From positions 22,790 through 43,146 of the forward strand of contig NWUY0300028272.1 of NCBI GenBank assembly GCA_004151065.3: 20,357 bases of DNA, read 5' to 3'. The position numbers were made by a program, and so were the translations under genes. Every line of letters begins with the position of its first letter. Positions within the stretch are counted from its first letter, which is position 1. The DNA comes from Larix sibirica. Taxonomy: Eukaryota > Streptophyta > Pinopsida > Pinales > Pinaceae. The notes under the pieces are model-generated. The model was not told the origin of the DNA and ran no database searches. It was given only the letters and a program-made list of their open reading frames with translations. Below, in pieces: positions 10,927 through 19,736 of this stretch.

Positions 10927-11643
10927 TTGGAGAAGGAAAAACTTGACATCATCTTCCTTCAAGAAACCATGGCCACTGCTGAAAAGGCCAGAATATTTTT
11001 CTTTAAATTGAAGTGGGATTGGGTTGTTGTATCGACGAATTCCATGGGACAATCTGGGGGACTCCTGGCAGCATGGAACCCCAGAACATGCAACTTAAAT
11101 GGATCAGTAACTGTACTAGGTATTAAACTAACTAGGCATATATATGGATATGATGGAAACTTGGGCTTTATAAACTGTTATGCACCATATTTGGATCGAA
11201 AGGAATTTTGGGAAAATGTGGATGCTCAGTCTATCCTTGAAGATAACAATTTGGTTATTGGTGGTGATCTGAACCTTACTACTTCACCGGATGAAATATG
11301 GGACACCAATGCTCGACAAGATCCATTCAGGAATTATTTCAAGGATTTGTTTAGATCGGCAGGGTTTGTTGACATCGAACCCTTCCCACTTGGCCCAACA
11401 TGGAGCAATGGAAGACAAGGATCAGACATAATCACTAAAATACTTGACCGATTTATGATGGGGGACACGCTGGTGGAATCTATTCACCGTTTCAGATCTT
11501 GGATAGATAAGGCAAACATTTTGGATCATTGTCCGATCTTCATGGAATTAGATTTCGAGGAAAATCGAACACATTACCCCTATAAATTCAATCACACGTG
11601 GAACAAGGATGCAGCCTTCAAAACAATGGTGAAGCAGAATTAG
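10927..11643 (+). pseudogene. LINE-B APE-type endonuclease part, open frame
   Basis: This is the N-terminal nicking domain of ORF2, open for 238 codons. The expected motifs of the exonuclease-endonuclease-phosphatase fold appear in order: LQET with the metal-binding Glu (10963-10965), INCYAP, GGDLN (11260-11274), GPTWSNGR, KILDRFM, and LDHCPIF with the catalytic His (11527-11529). SDH has become LDH, but Asp and His are kept. The frame is cut from its start codon by a one-base shift and closes with TAG before the RT linker, so it is a remnant even though its active-site residues survive. Confidence 0.8.
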
Positions 11644-14390
11644 ATGGGATATGAGAACCTAAACTTTGATCCTCCGGCATACTATTTGGTCAAAAACTAA
11701 AGAATCTAAAATCAAAGATTATCATATGGGAAAGAATTAGGAAAAAAGAGTAGAGGATGGAAATCACAGAGGTTGAGAAGAGTATTGACTACATCCAAAA
11801 GAAGCAAATAGATGGGTTATATCCTGGATATCTTTATACAAACTTGCAGATGTTGGAGCAGAGGAAATTAAACATATTACAAAAAGAAGAAGAAGCATGG
11901 AGGCTAAAGAGTCGTGCTCTATTGATAAAGTTGTGGGATGGCAACAACAAATATTTTCATAAATTTGTTGATGATAGAAGGATTCAAAACTCTATTTGGT
12001 CTATTAAGTCAGCGGATGATGAATGGTTAAGCAAACAAAATGACCTTCAGAGAGAAGTTATTAACCATTTTCAGAGATATTATCGGAACCCTGGGGAACA
12101 AGTGATAGCGGAACAAATTCTGGTAATCAAGGAAATTCCACAAATCTTCACAATCCAGGAGGGTGGGGAGGTTTATAAATAGACTACACTATTGGAGATC
12201 CACAATGTCTTGAAGGGGTTTGCAAAAGAAAAAATCCCCGGTTCCGATGGCTGGACTGTGGAGCTATTCTTGGAATTTTTTGACATCATGGGGGCTAACC
12301 TTCTTGCTATGGTGGAAAACACCAGAATACCGGGTAGGGTTCTGGAGGCACTGAACTCAACATTTATTGCCTTGATGCCTAAATCATCCAATCCATCATA
12401 ATTCAATGAATACAGGCCCATTTCCTTATGCAATTTGGCGTACAAAATAATGGCTAAGATAATTGCAAACCGTATCAAGCCGGTATTATCAAAAAGTTTG
12501 TCACAGGAACAATTTTCATTTTTGAATAACAGGCAGATCTTAGATGTTGTAGGTGTGGCTCAAGAAAATTATCATAGCATCAAAACTTGAAACCTTAAGG
12601 CACTTATCCTACAACTGGATCTATCCAGGGCATATGACAAAGTAAACTGGGGATTCCTTCATTTGGCCTTGATACAAATTAGAATCCCATGGAAGGCAAT
12701 GAAGTTGATCATGGCATGCGTTACATCAGTGAAGTACTCGGTCCTTACCAATAGTATCCCTACGGAGTTCTTTTCATGATCACGTGGCCTTAGACAAGGC
12801 TGCCCATTATCGCCACTTCTCTTTCTGATAGTCATAGAAGGGTGGAGCAGGATGATAATCAAAGCCAAATAAAAAGGTGAAATATATGGCATTAGGGTCA
12901 CAAAAAATATAGCAGACACACATCAACTCTTTGTTGATGATGTGATGCTATTCGGAGCAGCTAAATTATCAGAGTGGGCATGCATACAAAATATTCTTCT
13001 TCTTTTATGCAGATCTATGGGTATGGAAATCAATGGCAGCAAATCGACATTCTTAGAACATAACGTGGATCAGGCTACCATGCATGACATATAGGGCATT
13101 ATGTAGTATGAAATGAAACAACTAGCAAGCGGTACACGCTATCTGGGCTACTTCATTAAGCCGAATGCTTATACATCCAATGACTGGTTATGGCTCTTTG
13201 ATATATTTGATAGGAGAATATATCAGTGGTGTTGGAGATGGTTATCTAGGGGAGGCAGGGTTACTCTTGCCAAGTCTGTCCTGCAAAATCTTGGGGTCTA
13301 TTAGATGTCATTAAGTAATATGCCAAAATCAATACTTACAGGTATCAGGAGGCGGATCCATAACTTCATATGGACTGGAAAAGACATCCAAAAATTCCAT
13401 CTTGTGGATTGGTGTAAGGTGGCAAGCCCATATAAAAATGGGGGATGGTTTGTAAAGAACACCTTTATTTTCTCTAAGGCTCTTCTGGCTAAAATTCTAT
13501 GGAGGGCCATCATAGAGAAAAGTCTGTGGGGGGGTATCATAAAAGAGAAATATTTAAATAACCTCTCAGTCACTCAGTAGATTCGAAACCCCAAAAAACC
13601 TATTAAGAATGCATCTAATTCCTGGACGGTCCCAATGTCTTTGTTTAATGTGATGGCAGAGTGGATATCCTGGCGACCGTGGAATGGACGTGCGATCAGG
13701 ATCGGGGAAGACCCCATCATGGGTCGTCCGAGATGCTACACGTTACAAGACGACCTGCTATATGTGTTGCATGGAAAAGGTATTTATACACTGTAGAATG
13801 CAATCTCGACAGTACCATATGCTTACCCCAGCCAAAACTGGATCACGACCGACCAAATTGGTATTTGTGGAGCATTGGCAAAGGAATGGAGCAAGTATAT
13901 TCTAGGGATCCATAATGGTAATGTAAGAATAACAAAGGTCGAGGACATCCCAACATGGTCATGGAACGCCCAAACGGGGATCCTGACTGCAAAATTAGTG
14001 TATGAGGTATTTTTCCAAGCTTCACCTATCAATCTGGCATGCTGGAACGGTGTGTGTTGGACGTGGCGAATCCCCCCTAAGTTAAAAAAAAATTATTTGG
14101 CCGACACTTGAAGACAAACTCCTTACTTGGAAAAAATTGCATAAAAGAGGATTTCATGGTCCAAACAAATGCATACTCTGTAAAATGGCAGATGACTCAG
14201 TTGCGCATTTATTTATGGATTGCCAATATTTTACACAGGTATGGGAGTATATTAGAATTTCCTACCTTCTATTGGATTGTGGAATGGATCCTCTCCACAA
14301 GAATGCGTTAAAAATTGGTTTGCAACTAATGGAGGGTTCGGTGATCTTGCAATCTACACTCTCTGGGAAACGTGGAAATGAAGTAATCTT

Positions 14391-14940
14391 ATGCTATTTG
14401 AAAACAAGCTCAGTATCCCCTATAGGTGTGCTGGAATAGCTGTGGTTGGATACTATGAATATTCAAGTAAAATCAATGATAACACGCAGGAAACTCGAAT
14501 CCAATCAGACCTCTTACCAAAGATGGGTGTTATAGCATATTTCGATGGTGCCTCACAGGCATCGGGCACCAAGTGTGGGGCAAGAGCTATCATCAAAGTG
14601 GATGATCGTAGATGTTATTATTTATGGATAAACTATGGTAATGGGTCTAACACTAGGGCAGAATTGGTAGCACTTTGGATGGTGCTATACTTTGCCACAA
14701 CGATCAAGATTTATTTTCTTCACGTCATAGGGGACTCCATGGTCATTATCAATTGGGCCAACAACGTGGTGGACATCCATGCCACTGTTCTTTCTCCCTG
14801 GATGACTCAAATTCGTAGGCTACTTTTGGAAATGCAAGGGATTTGATTCCACCATATCTTTCGTGCAAACAATTTGGAGGCAGATCAGATGTCCAGGAGT
14901 GGCTTTCAGCTCGTGAGGGCTACATTATTTTTTAACTTCA
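14391..14940 (+). pseudogene. LINE-B RNase H (RVT_3-type) part
   Basis: RNase H removes the RNA strand after reverse transcription. The readable catalytic set is Asp in FDGASQ (14544), Glu in RAELVAL (14661), Asp in GDSMVII (14733) and Asp in ANNLEADQMSR (14883). The first three lie in an open frame of 151 codons. A TGA at 14844-14846 separates them from the fourth, and reading resumes in the same frame as FHHIFRANNLEADQ, matching IFHHFSRIHNSVAD of LINE-C. The domain is therefore complete in residues but broken by one nonsense codon. Confidence 0.85.
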
Positions 14941-15026
14941 TGAAGATCATTTGGTGTGGGATTCTGTATCTCTTCCTTTGTTCCCGGGTTAGCTGCTTCA
15001 GGGTAGGAGGTTTTTTTAGCAACTGA

Positions 15027-15302
15027 CCCATTTTTGTATCTCCACTATAGCGAAGGTAATCGGCTTTAGTTTTTTCTTGATTTATGTATATATATCATCT
15101 TTGGCATCTCTTATATTTGGGATTGGGGGGGTAGAACTTGGATCTTTCTGGATAACCAGTGTGGATTTGGATATGGATGACAACGTCCAACATGTTATTT
15201 GGATGGCCTACTCTTGTAATACCTTCAATTTATGAAAAGATTGTAATATTATGACTATTTTATATACTATAAAAGTATGGAGCTTTTTCAGAGTGAAAAA
15301 AA
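15027..15302 (+). other. LINE-B 3' untranslated region and A-tail
   Basis: Non-coding T-rich and G-rich sequence follows the last in-frame stop (TGA 15024-15026). It ends GCTTTTTCAGAGTG and seven A. The tail resembles the ends of LINE-C and LINE-A. The next 118 bases (15303-15420) show no gene. Confidence 0.7.
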
Positions 15303-15420
15303 GCAGGTAATCTTTAGGATTCAATCAGATAATTCATGCTGAGATAACCAGATTTAATTAGTTCTTCAATGTTCGAATTTAGAAACCATGTTGATTTTTA
15401 ACATTTGAAGCCTCTAGTTA

Positions 15421-15656
15421 TTTAGGTCATATTGACAGCTTTTTACAATTAGTTGAGCCATTTTTTGGGACGTAATTTTTCCCATAGCTTTCGTGTGATT
15501 TAGGTCATATTGACAGCTTTTTACAATTAGTTGAGCCATTTTCCAGGACGCGATTTTTTCCATAGTTTTCGTGTGATTTAGGTCATACTGGCATCTTTTT
15601 ACAATTAGTTGAGCCATTTTCTAGGACGTGATTTTTTCCATAGTCTTCGTTTTAAT
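15421..15656. repeat. 78-bp tandem repeat, three copies
   Basis: TAGGTCATAYTG recurs at 15423, 15501 and 15579, exactly 78 bases apart. The copies differ at only a few positions, and the third diverges at its end. Because 78 is a multiple of three and the minus strand has no stop, a 67-codon frame (15617-15414) reads as a 26-residue repeat beginning MAQLIVKxCQYDLN. I do not recognise this peptide and see no flanking gene. It is most simply a minisatellite lying between the tails of LINE-B and LINE-C. Confidence 0.9.
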
Positions 15657-15700
15657 TTTCCTAATGAACTATGTCCATTGTTGACCATTTAATGAACAAG

Positions 15701-16045
15701 TTTTTTCACTAAGAAAAGATACGATACTTCATTAGAAAAGTATAAGAGAAGGTTACAAGACAGCAACAGCCAGCAGCGGCCAAGTTCTAAAAACTCCCAC
15801 CCGGGCAGACACAAGAACCAAAGATTGCCAAGAAAAAACCCACCAGGGCAACAGAAAAAAAAAAACGAGCACCAACTCATGACAGATAGCAAATAATGAC
15901 CTGTAATCCAAAACAGCCCCAGCTAGAAAGAGAAAACAATAAATAAAAAAAGCACAAAGAGACAAAAAACCTCCACCGGCCAGCAAGATGGAGACAATAG
16001 AGGATCTCCAGAACAGTCAAGGGAAGCCTGATCGCCCCAACCTAC
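15701..16045 (-). other. LINE-C 3' untranslated region and A-tail
   Basis: In element sense this is a T- and G-rich, low-complexity stretch after the ORF2 stop, including a T12-13 run near 15860. It closes with GTATCTTTTCTTAGTGAAAA, then more A. The composition differs sharply from the coding part. Confidence 0.7.
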
Positions 16046-17890
16046 TCAGACATGATATAGCAGAAGAGAGCTAGCCTCAGAAAGGAGGCCGTCCATCCAA
16101 AATTCAAAAAAGATACGGCCCTCCACCGCCAGAAGAGCTCTCTTTGAGAGGGCGTCCGCCACCGAGTTATGAATGCGTGAGAAATGATGGAAAATAGTCT
16201 CATTATGGAACTGTAGAAGATGAGTTATCTTCCCTAGCCATGAAGTGAGGGCAAGTGCATCCAGATACCCGAGCCCATTAACCCAGTTGATTACAGTAAG
16301 AGCATCCCCAGCCGCATGAAGGAGAGGGAGATTGTAAAATTTGGCAAAGTACAGGAGTAGCCATAGAGCACAAACCTCCCCTTTGGAATTGGTACCAGGA
16401 CCAACATGCCACCAAATATAGTAGAAGTTCCGAGCATTCAAAACTAAATGTGCACCAGCCCCACATCGACTGGCCTTGTTTTGAGAAGCTCCATCGAAAG
16501 ATCCAAAAGGATAAGTAAAACATGGAGGATCCAACCTTTGAAGGGGAAGGGCAGGCGGTCCAAGAGTCAAAACCGAGCCACAAGAGACATCAATGAACTC
16601 TCGAAAAGTAGCCAACACCTTGCAGGTGATCCACCTGGGGTTGGACAATTTGTTTTCGAAAATAGCTAAGTTCCCGGCTTTCCAGAACTCCCAAAAAATG
16701 AAACATGCAAGAGATACATACAATTTATGAAACTTATGCCACTGAAGGAAGCCAGCCGATAAAGTGACACCCATCCACGGTGGAACATTGGGGAGAACAG
16801 AGCAGATTTCCTTCCAGATGCTAGCAGTAAAGGAACAATGAATAAACAAATGTACATCTGATTCAACCGCCATCTTGCATAAGGGACAAATATTGGGTCC
16901 CGAAAAACCTTTCTTCTGTAAATTGCACCAAAACAGGAGCTTGCAGTCCAACGCTAGCCAAATGAATTTACACCAAAACAGGAGCTTGCAGTCCAACGCT
17001 AGCCAAATGAAACATTTGATCTTCAAAGGAATGTGCCATTTCCAAATCGCCGAATGCCACCACATACTCGACACTCCATGAAGAAAAAAAGTCTGATATG
17101 CCAGTTGAACAGTAACAGAGCCACATTTAGTATTTCTCGACCAACGGAGTACATCCGGGCTCTCAGTGATATGTACATTTCCCCTCTGAAGACCAATCAC
17201 ATAACCCTCCCACTCCGACTTCCAGCTGCCATATATACCCAGTTGTGTAGCAGTTAGCCAAAGCTGAAAAGGAGCATCGGGTGGATTCTGAGCAGCCACA
17301 TGATTCAGTGAATAATATCCACCCGCCCCGAAAAAGGTAATCAAATCAGGAGACAGTGAAAATTTAGCAGGTCCACCCATAATTGGGTCGATGTGTCGAC
17401 CATTTCCTGTCTCCCAAACCAGCCAATCATTAATAATGCCCAAAGCAGATAACAGCCCCGCCCAAATGTTTGACATCCCTTTGATCTTCTGGATACCACA
17501 GCGGAGCCATGAAGATACCGGGACACCTTTTAGATACTTATCCCTTACTACTGCTCCCCAAAAACCATCCATAGTAAGAGCCTTCCACAGGCTTTTTGCA
17601 AGAAATGCCGACAAGAAATAATGGATATTTTTGATGGACCAACCCCCAGCCTGAAAAGGAGCATCCAATCTCGAGCTGGCCACCAAATGCATTTTCTGCG
17701 ACCCTTGCCCAGACCAAATAAAATTATGTAATTTCCTACTCATTTCGGACAGGATCGATTTAGGAACCTTACTCATTGATAACCAGTATACCCCCATGTT
17801 TTGCAATACCGATTTTGCCAACGTAAGCCTGCCACCCCGGGAGAGCCAATGCCAACACCATTTATGTATCCTTTTGTCAAAACGCTTCAA
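16046..17890 (-). CDS. LINE-C ORF2 C-terminal part, uninterrupted (614 codons)
   Basis: This is the end of an ORF2 polyprotein: RT connection region, zf-RVT and RNase H. ATG at 17890 is only the first Met in the fragment. The open frame and its similarity reach about 14 codons further, to 17932, so no native start exists. Residues 1-70 hold WLSRGGRLTLAKSVLQNMGV, YWLSMSKVPKSIL and HNFIWSGQ. The zf-RVT region lies at about 285-360, with CPLC at 335-338 followed by HLFIHCSF. Residues 294-323 are a perfect duplication of FIWLALDCKLLFWCK. RNase H (RVT_3) spans about 463-590, with Asp466 (FDGA), Glu505 (KGEV), Asp529 (GDAL) and Asp579 (ADALSK) all present. Lacking endonuclease and the RT catalytic core, it cannot transpose on its own. 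An intact frame can simply mean recent insertion. Confidence 0.85.
   Translation of the reverse strand: MKRFDKRIHKWCWHWLSRGGRLTLAKSVLQNMGVYWLSMSKVPKSILSEMSRKLHNFIWSGQGSQKMHLVASSRLDAPFQAGGWSIKNIHYFLSAFLAKSLWKALTMDGFWGAVVRDKYLKGVPVSSWLRCGIQKIKGMSNIWAGLLSALGIINDWLVWETGNGRHIDPIMGGPAKFSLSPDLITFFGAGGYYSLNHVAAQNPPDAPFQLWLTATQLGIYGSWKSEWEGYVIGLQRGNVHITESPDVLRWSRNTKCGSVTVQLAYQTFFLHGVSSMWWHSAIWKWHIPLKIKCFIWLALDCKLLFWCKFIWLALDCKLLFWCNLQKKGFSGPNICPLCKMAVESDVHLFIHCSFTASIWKEICSVLPNVPPWMGVTLSAGFLQWHKFHKLYVSLACFIFWEFWKAGNLAIFENKLSNPRWITCKVLATFREFIDVSCGSVLTLGPPALPLQRLDPPCFTYPFGSFDGASQNKASRCGAGAHLVLNARNFYYIWWHVGPGTNSKGEVCALWLLLYFAKFYNLPLLHAAGDALTVINWVNGLGYLDALALTSWLGKITHLLQFHNETIFHHFSRIHNSVADALSKRALLAVEGRIFFEFWMDGLLSEASSLLLYHV
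16926..17015 (-). repeat. 45-bp in-frame tandem duplication in LINE-C
   Basis: Two adjacent 45-base units (16926-16970 and 16971-17015) are identical over their first 41 bases. They add 15 residues to the zf-RVT region without breaking the frame. LINE-B has a single copy of the corresponding segment, as is normal for the family. The near-perfect identity means the duplication is recent. Confidence 0.92.
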
Positions 17891-17935
17891 AAGCCAATTC
17901 CAGTCACTTTTGTTATAGGCATTAGGTTTAATATT

Positions 17936-18010
17936 TAGTTATTTGTGGATGATGCTCTTTCTTTTCTAAGAGCTTTTTATAATTTTTTATCTTTGCAAAA
18001 GGTGTTGTCC
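17936..18010 (+). pseudogene. Inverted RT fragment (FVDD motif) at the LINE-C 5' edge
   Basis: Plus-strand codons from 17939 read LFVDDALSFLRAFYNF, then LSLQKVLS. LINE-B has QLFVDDVMLF at the active site of its RT, followed some 12 residues later by the Gln-x-(Val/Ile)-Leu step. The codon before is TAG, one C-to-T change from the CAG that would give the Gln. Similarity fades at about 18010. In LINE-B this segment lies about 230 bp upstream of KPNAY, the point where the main body of LINE-C begins, but here it is in the opposite orientation and only a few bases away. Confidence 0.7.
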
Positions 18011-18273
18011 ATAAAAGTGATATACACATAAACATATACTCTTATTAAATATAGAGGAAAAACATTGAAATAAATAAGTAAGTATTTTCTAAATAATATT
18101 TATATAGAAAGGACTTTGTGTTTCTAAATGATATTGTTTTTTTAATATAGAAAAGAATTTATGTTTGAAGGATGCAAGCCATATTATCAAAGCCAATTTT
18201 TAATTTTTTTTAATTTGATAGGAATTATCATGGAGTACTTTATTAATGGGAATTTTACTCATAAAAATGCTTG

Positions 18274-18387
18274 TGTAAGGTTTTGATTTATTTTAATATG
18301 ACTAAGTTCGTTGAATTTTAAAATTGTTTTTGTAAGGTTTTGATTCATTTTAATATGATTAAGTTAGTTGAATTTAAATTTTTTTTT
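18274..18387. repeat. 57-bp tandem duplication
   Basis: TGTAAGGTTTTGATT starts at 18274 and again at 18331. The following TTTTAATATGA, TAAGTT and GTTGAATTT recur in register. The copies differ at several positions. Confidence 0.85.
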
Positions 18388-18654
18388 TATGTAATATGTA
18401 AAATTATGCCTAATTGGAAATAGAGCGATTTGAGTACTTCATATCATATACCTAATCTTAATGCAAAACCCAAAACTTTCAAAATTTTGAAGAGAAAAGA
18501 ATAAATGAGAAAACCAAGCATCATATACCCAATATACTAACCTCCATTAAAATTCAATGTGCAAAAAATGACTACTAATAATGCCATTAATATTCGCAAA
18601 GGCTTTCACACTAAAAGTCATAGCAGTCACATAAGGCCGGCACAACACATGTAC

Positions 18655-18741
18655 TCTTATGTGATATGAAGAGTTATGAATTGGGAGAGACAACATTTAT
18701 GTTATATGAAGTGAAAAGTTATGAGCTTAAAGAGAAGACAA
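18655..18741. repeat. Degenerate duplication of about 40 to 45 bp
   Basis: The pattern TTATGT, ATATGAAG, AGTTATGA, AGAGA and ACAAC occurs twice in order, from about 18658 and from about 18698. The second copy has a short insertion. Confidence 0.5.
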
Positions 18742-18909
18742 CAAAAATACAAAATTTATATCCTCTCTCTCTCGAGAATTCTAATGAGTTTATAGTCTCA
18801 CTTAATCTCCCAACATATTCTTCCCTACATGTTTGAAGTGATATATTATCCCTTTGAAATGATTGTTCTACCTCCATAAGTGTGATCCTTACATTCTCCA
18901 TTTTGTTTG

Positions 18910-19039
18910 GCATATATTTGAATGAGTGTTTAACTTAGCAGAGTGAGAAGTTCATCGAAATCATTGAGTTACTAGCATAGATTTGAATGAGTTGTTTACT
19001 TAATAAAATGTAAAGTTCATCAAAATCATCGAGTTAGGG
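18910..19039. repeat. 65-bp tandem duplication
   Basis: GCATA followed by one base and ATTTGAATGAG begins at 18910 and 18975. AAGTTCATC, AAATCAT and GAGTTA recur in register. About a dozen differences suggest an older event. Shortly after, GGTCATGC is itself doubled at 19038-19055. Confidence 0.85.
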
Positions 19040-19444
19040 GTCATGCGGGGTCATGCTCTATGTATGATTATTGTGCCATTTTAAAAAGATGATCTTAGTT
19101 TTGCTTCATGTAGTGATGATAATGGGCATGGAATCATCAATCATATTAATTTTAATTTTAATAATTTTGACATTGGTTTATTTGTTAAATGGATCGAGGC
19201 TTTGATAGGTTACAAAAGCCTTAACTTCATTGTTATCAAATATTAATTTTTTTTAACTTTAAACAAAATTAATCTCCAAACTTGCCATTTCTTTTTAAAA
19301 TTTTTTATAATACAAATAAAACATATAACAAATTATATTCAAATTAAAATGGTTAAAACTTCATAAAAACAAAAATTGCAATATAAAAAACAAATAAATA
19401 AATATAATCACTCTCTAATAAAAAAAAAATATTATTATTTTTAC

Positions 19445-19554
19445 TTTTAATAAATAAAATATATAAATTTTAAATTATTAACCTGTTAATTATATTATTA
19501 TTAATTTTATTTTTTAATAAATAAAATATATAATTTTTAAATTATTAACCTGTT
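19445..19554. repeat. 67-bp period duplication (43-bp conserved core)
   Basis: The core TTTTAATAAATAAAATATAT, continuing to ATTATTAACCTGTT, occurs at 19445-19487 and 19512-19554 with almost no differences. The 24 bases between the copies are AT-only. Confidence 0.85.
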
Positions 19555-19690
19555 GTATTTATATTAGAGTTACATTTTTTGGACATTTTGTTGGAATTCG
19601 ATAACAAATTATTATTAAAAATTGTTAATTTTTATTATTAAAATTCTAGTGTTTAGTGTAGAAATGGATTCTACACTTTTTAGAACTTCT

Positions 19691-19736
19691 AACAATGTAT
19701 ATTTGCAATTTTAAACAATGTATATTTACAATTTTA
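19691..19736. repeat. 23-bp tandem duplication
   Basis: AACAATGTATATTT, R (G then A), CAATTTTA occurs at 19691-19713 and directly again at 19714-19736, with a single difference. Confidence 0.9.

Larger units (their letters stand above)
10868..15026 (+). pseudogene. LINE-B ORF2 remnant (endonuclease, RT, zf-RVT, RNase H)
   Basis: The start ATG 10868 gives MYLNIRGIGG. The frame shifts at an A7 run (10902-10908) into the open endonuclease frame, and again between 11640 and 11757. From 11757 to about 14105 one frame holds the linker, the RT and the connection region, interrupted by about a dozen stops. RT landmarks are KEKIPGSDGWTVELF (12228), DLSRAYD (12618), SRGLRQGCPLSPLLF (12780), FVDD (12930-12941) and YLGYFIKPNAY (13141). 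The connection region has LSRGGRVTLAKSVLQNLGVY, then a stop. The zf-RVT region (14137-14250) carries CILCKMADDSVAHLFMDC in a shifted frame. RNase H follows at 14520-14940. Comparison with LINE-C shows that two stops (13303 and 13579) stand where it has Trp, so they arose by TGG to TAG. The usual ORF2 length of about 1,300 codons fits the span. It cannot make a full protein. Confidence 0.88.
9535..15302 (+). mobile_element. LINE-B: 5'-truncated L1-type retrotransposon
   Basis: The plus strand carries the last part of the ORF1 DUF4283-like region, its CCHC knuckle and C-terminus, an almost full-length ORF2 and a 3' untranslated region ending in GTGA7 (A-run 15296-15302). The left boundary is uncertain. 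LINE-like residues are readable with confidence from about 9596 (HKW), and weakly from about 9535 (ILHG). The N-terminal part of ORF1 and the leader are missing, so the copy is 5' truncated or its start is eroded. No convincing target-site duplication was found. It is closely related to LINE-C by residue similarity. Confidence 0.85.
15701..18010 (-). mobile_element. LINE-C: 5'-truncated LINE with 5' inversion
   Basis: The minus strand holds the C-terminal half of ORF2, a 3' untranslated region and an A6 tail (T6 at 15701-15706, preceded in element sense by TCTTTTCTTAGTG). ORF2 similarity starts abruptly at about 17932 with IKPNAYNKSDW. Directly beyond, at 17936-18010 and on the plus strand, lies a piece of the RT FVDD region. 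Adjoining, oppositely oriented pieces of one element are the mark of a 5'-inverted insertion. The uninterrupted ORF suggests this is the youngest of the three. No clear target-site duplication was found. Confidence 0.85.

Noticed and set aside
13661-13915. Overlapping open frames in three readings around 13.66-14.03 kb
   Set aside because: They are shadows of the LINE-B ORF2 connection region. The real frame reads WISWRPWNGRAIRIGEDPIMG and onward.
15689-15986. Two hydrophobic minus-strand frames rich in Phe, Leu, Cys and Trp
   Set aside because: They fall in the T-rich 3' untranslated region of LINE-C. The apparent membrane-like composition follows from the T-rich strand.
15838-16045. Pyrimidine-rich minus-strand tract as a splice or regulatory element
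   Set aside because: Position and composition are fully explained by the LINE-C 3' untranslated region. There are no adjoining exons.
15672-18012. TGTCCAT at 15672-15678 and 18006-18012 as a target-site duplication for LINE-C
   Set aside because: The match is only seven bases, and the left copy does not touch the T6 run (22 bases lie between). Chance matches of this length are common in AT-rich DNA.
18719-18913. 64-codon open frame on the minus strand (MPNKMENVRITLMEVEQ...)
   Set aside because: It looks superficially protein-like, but no domain is recognisable. It has a low-complexity CT/GA tract at its end and lies among tandem duplications.
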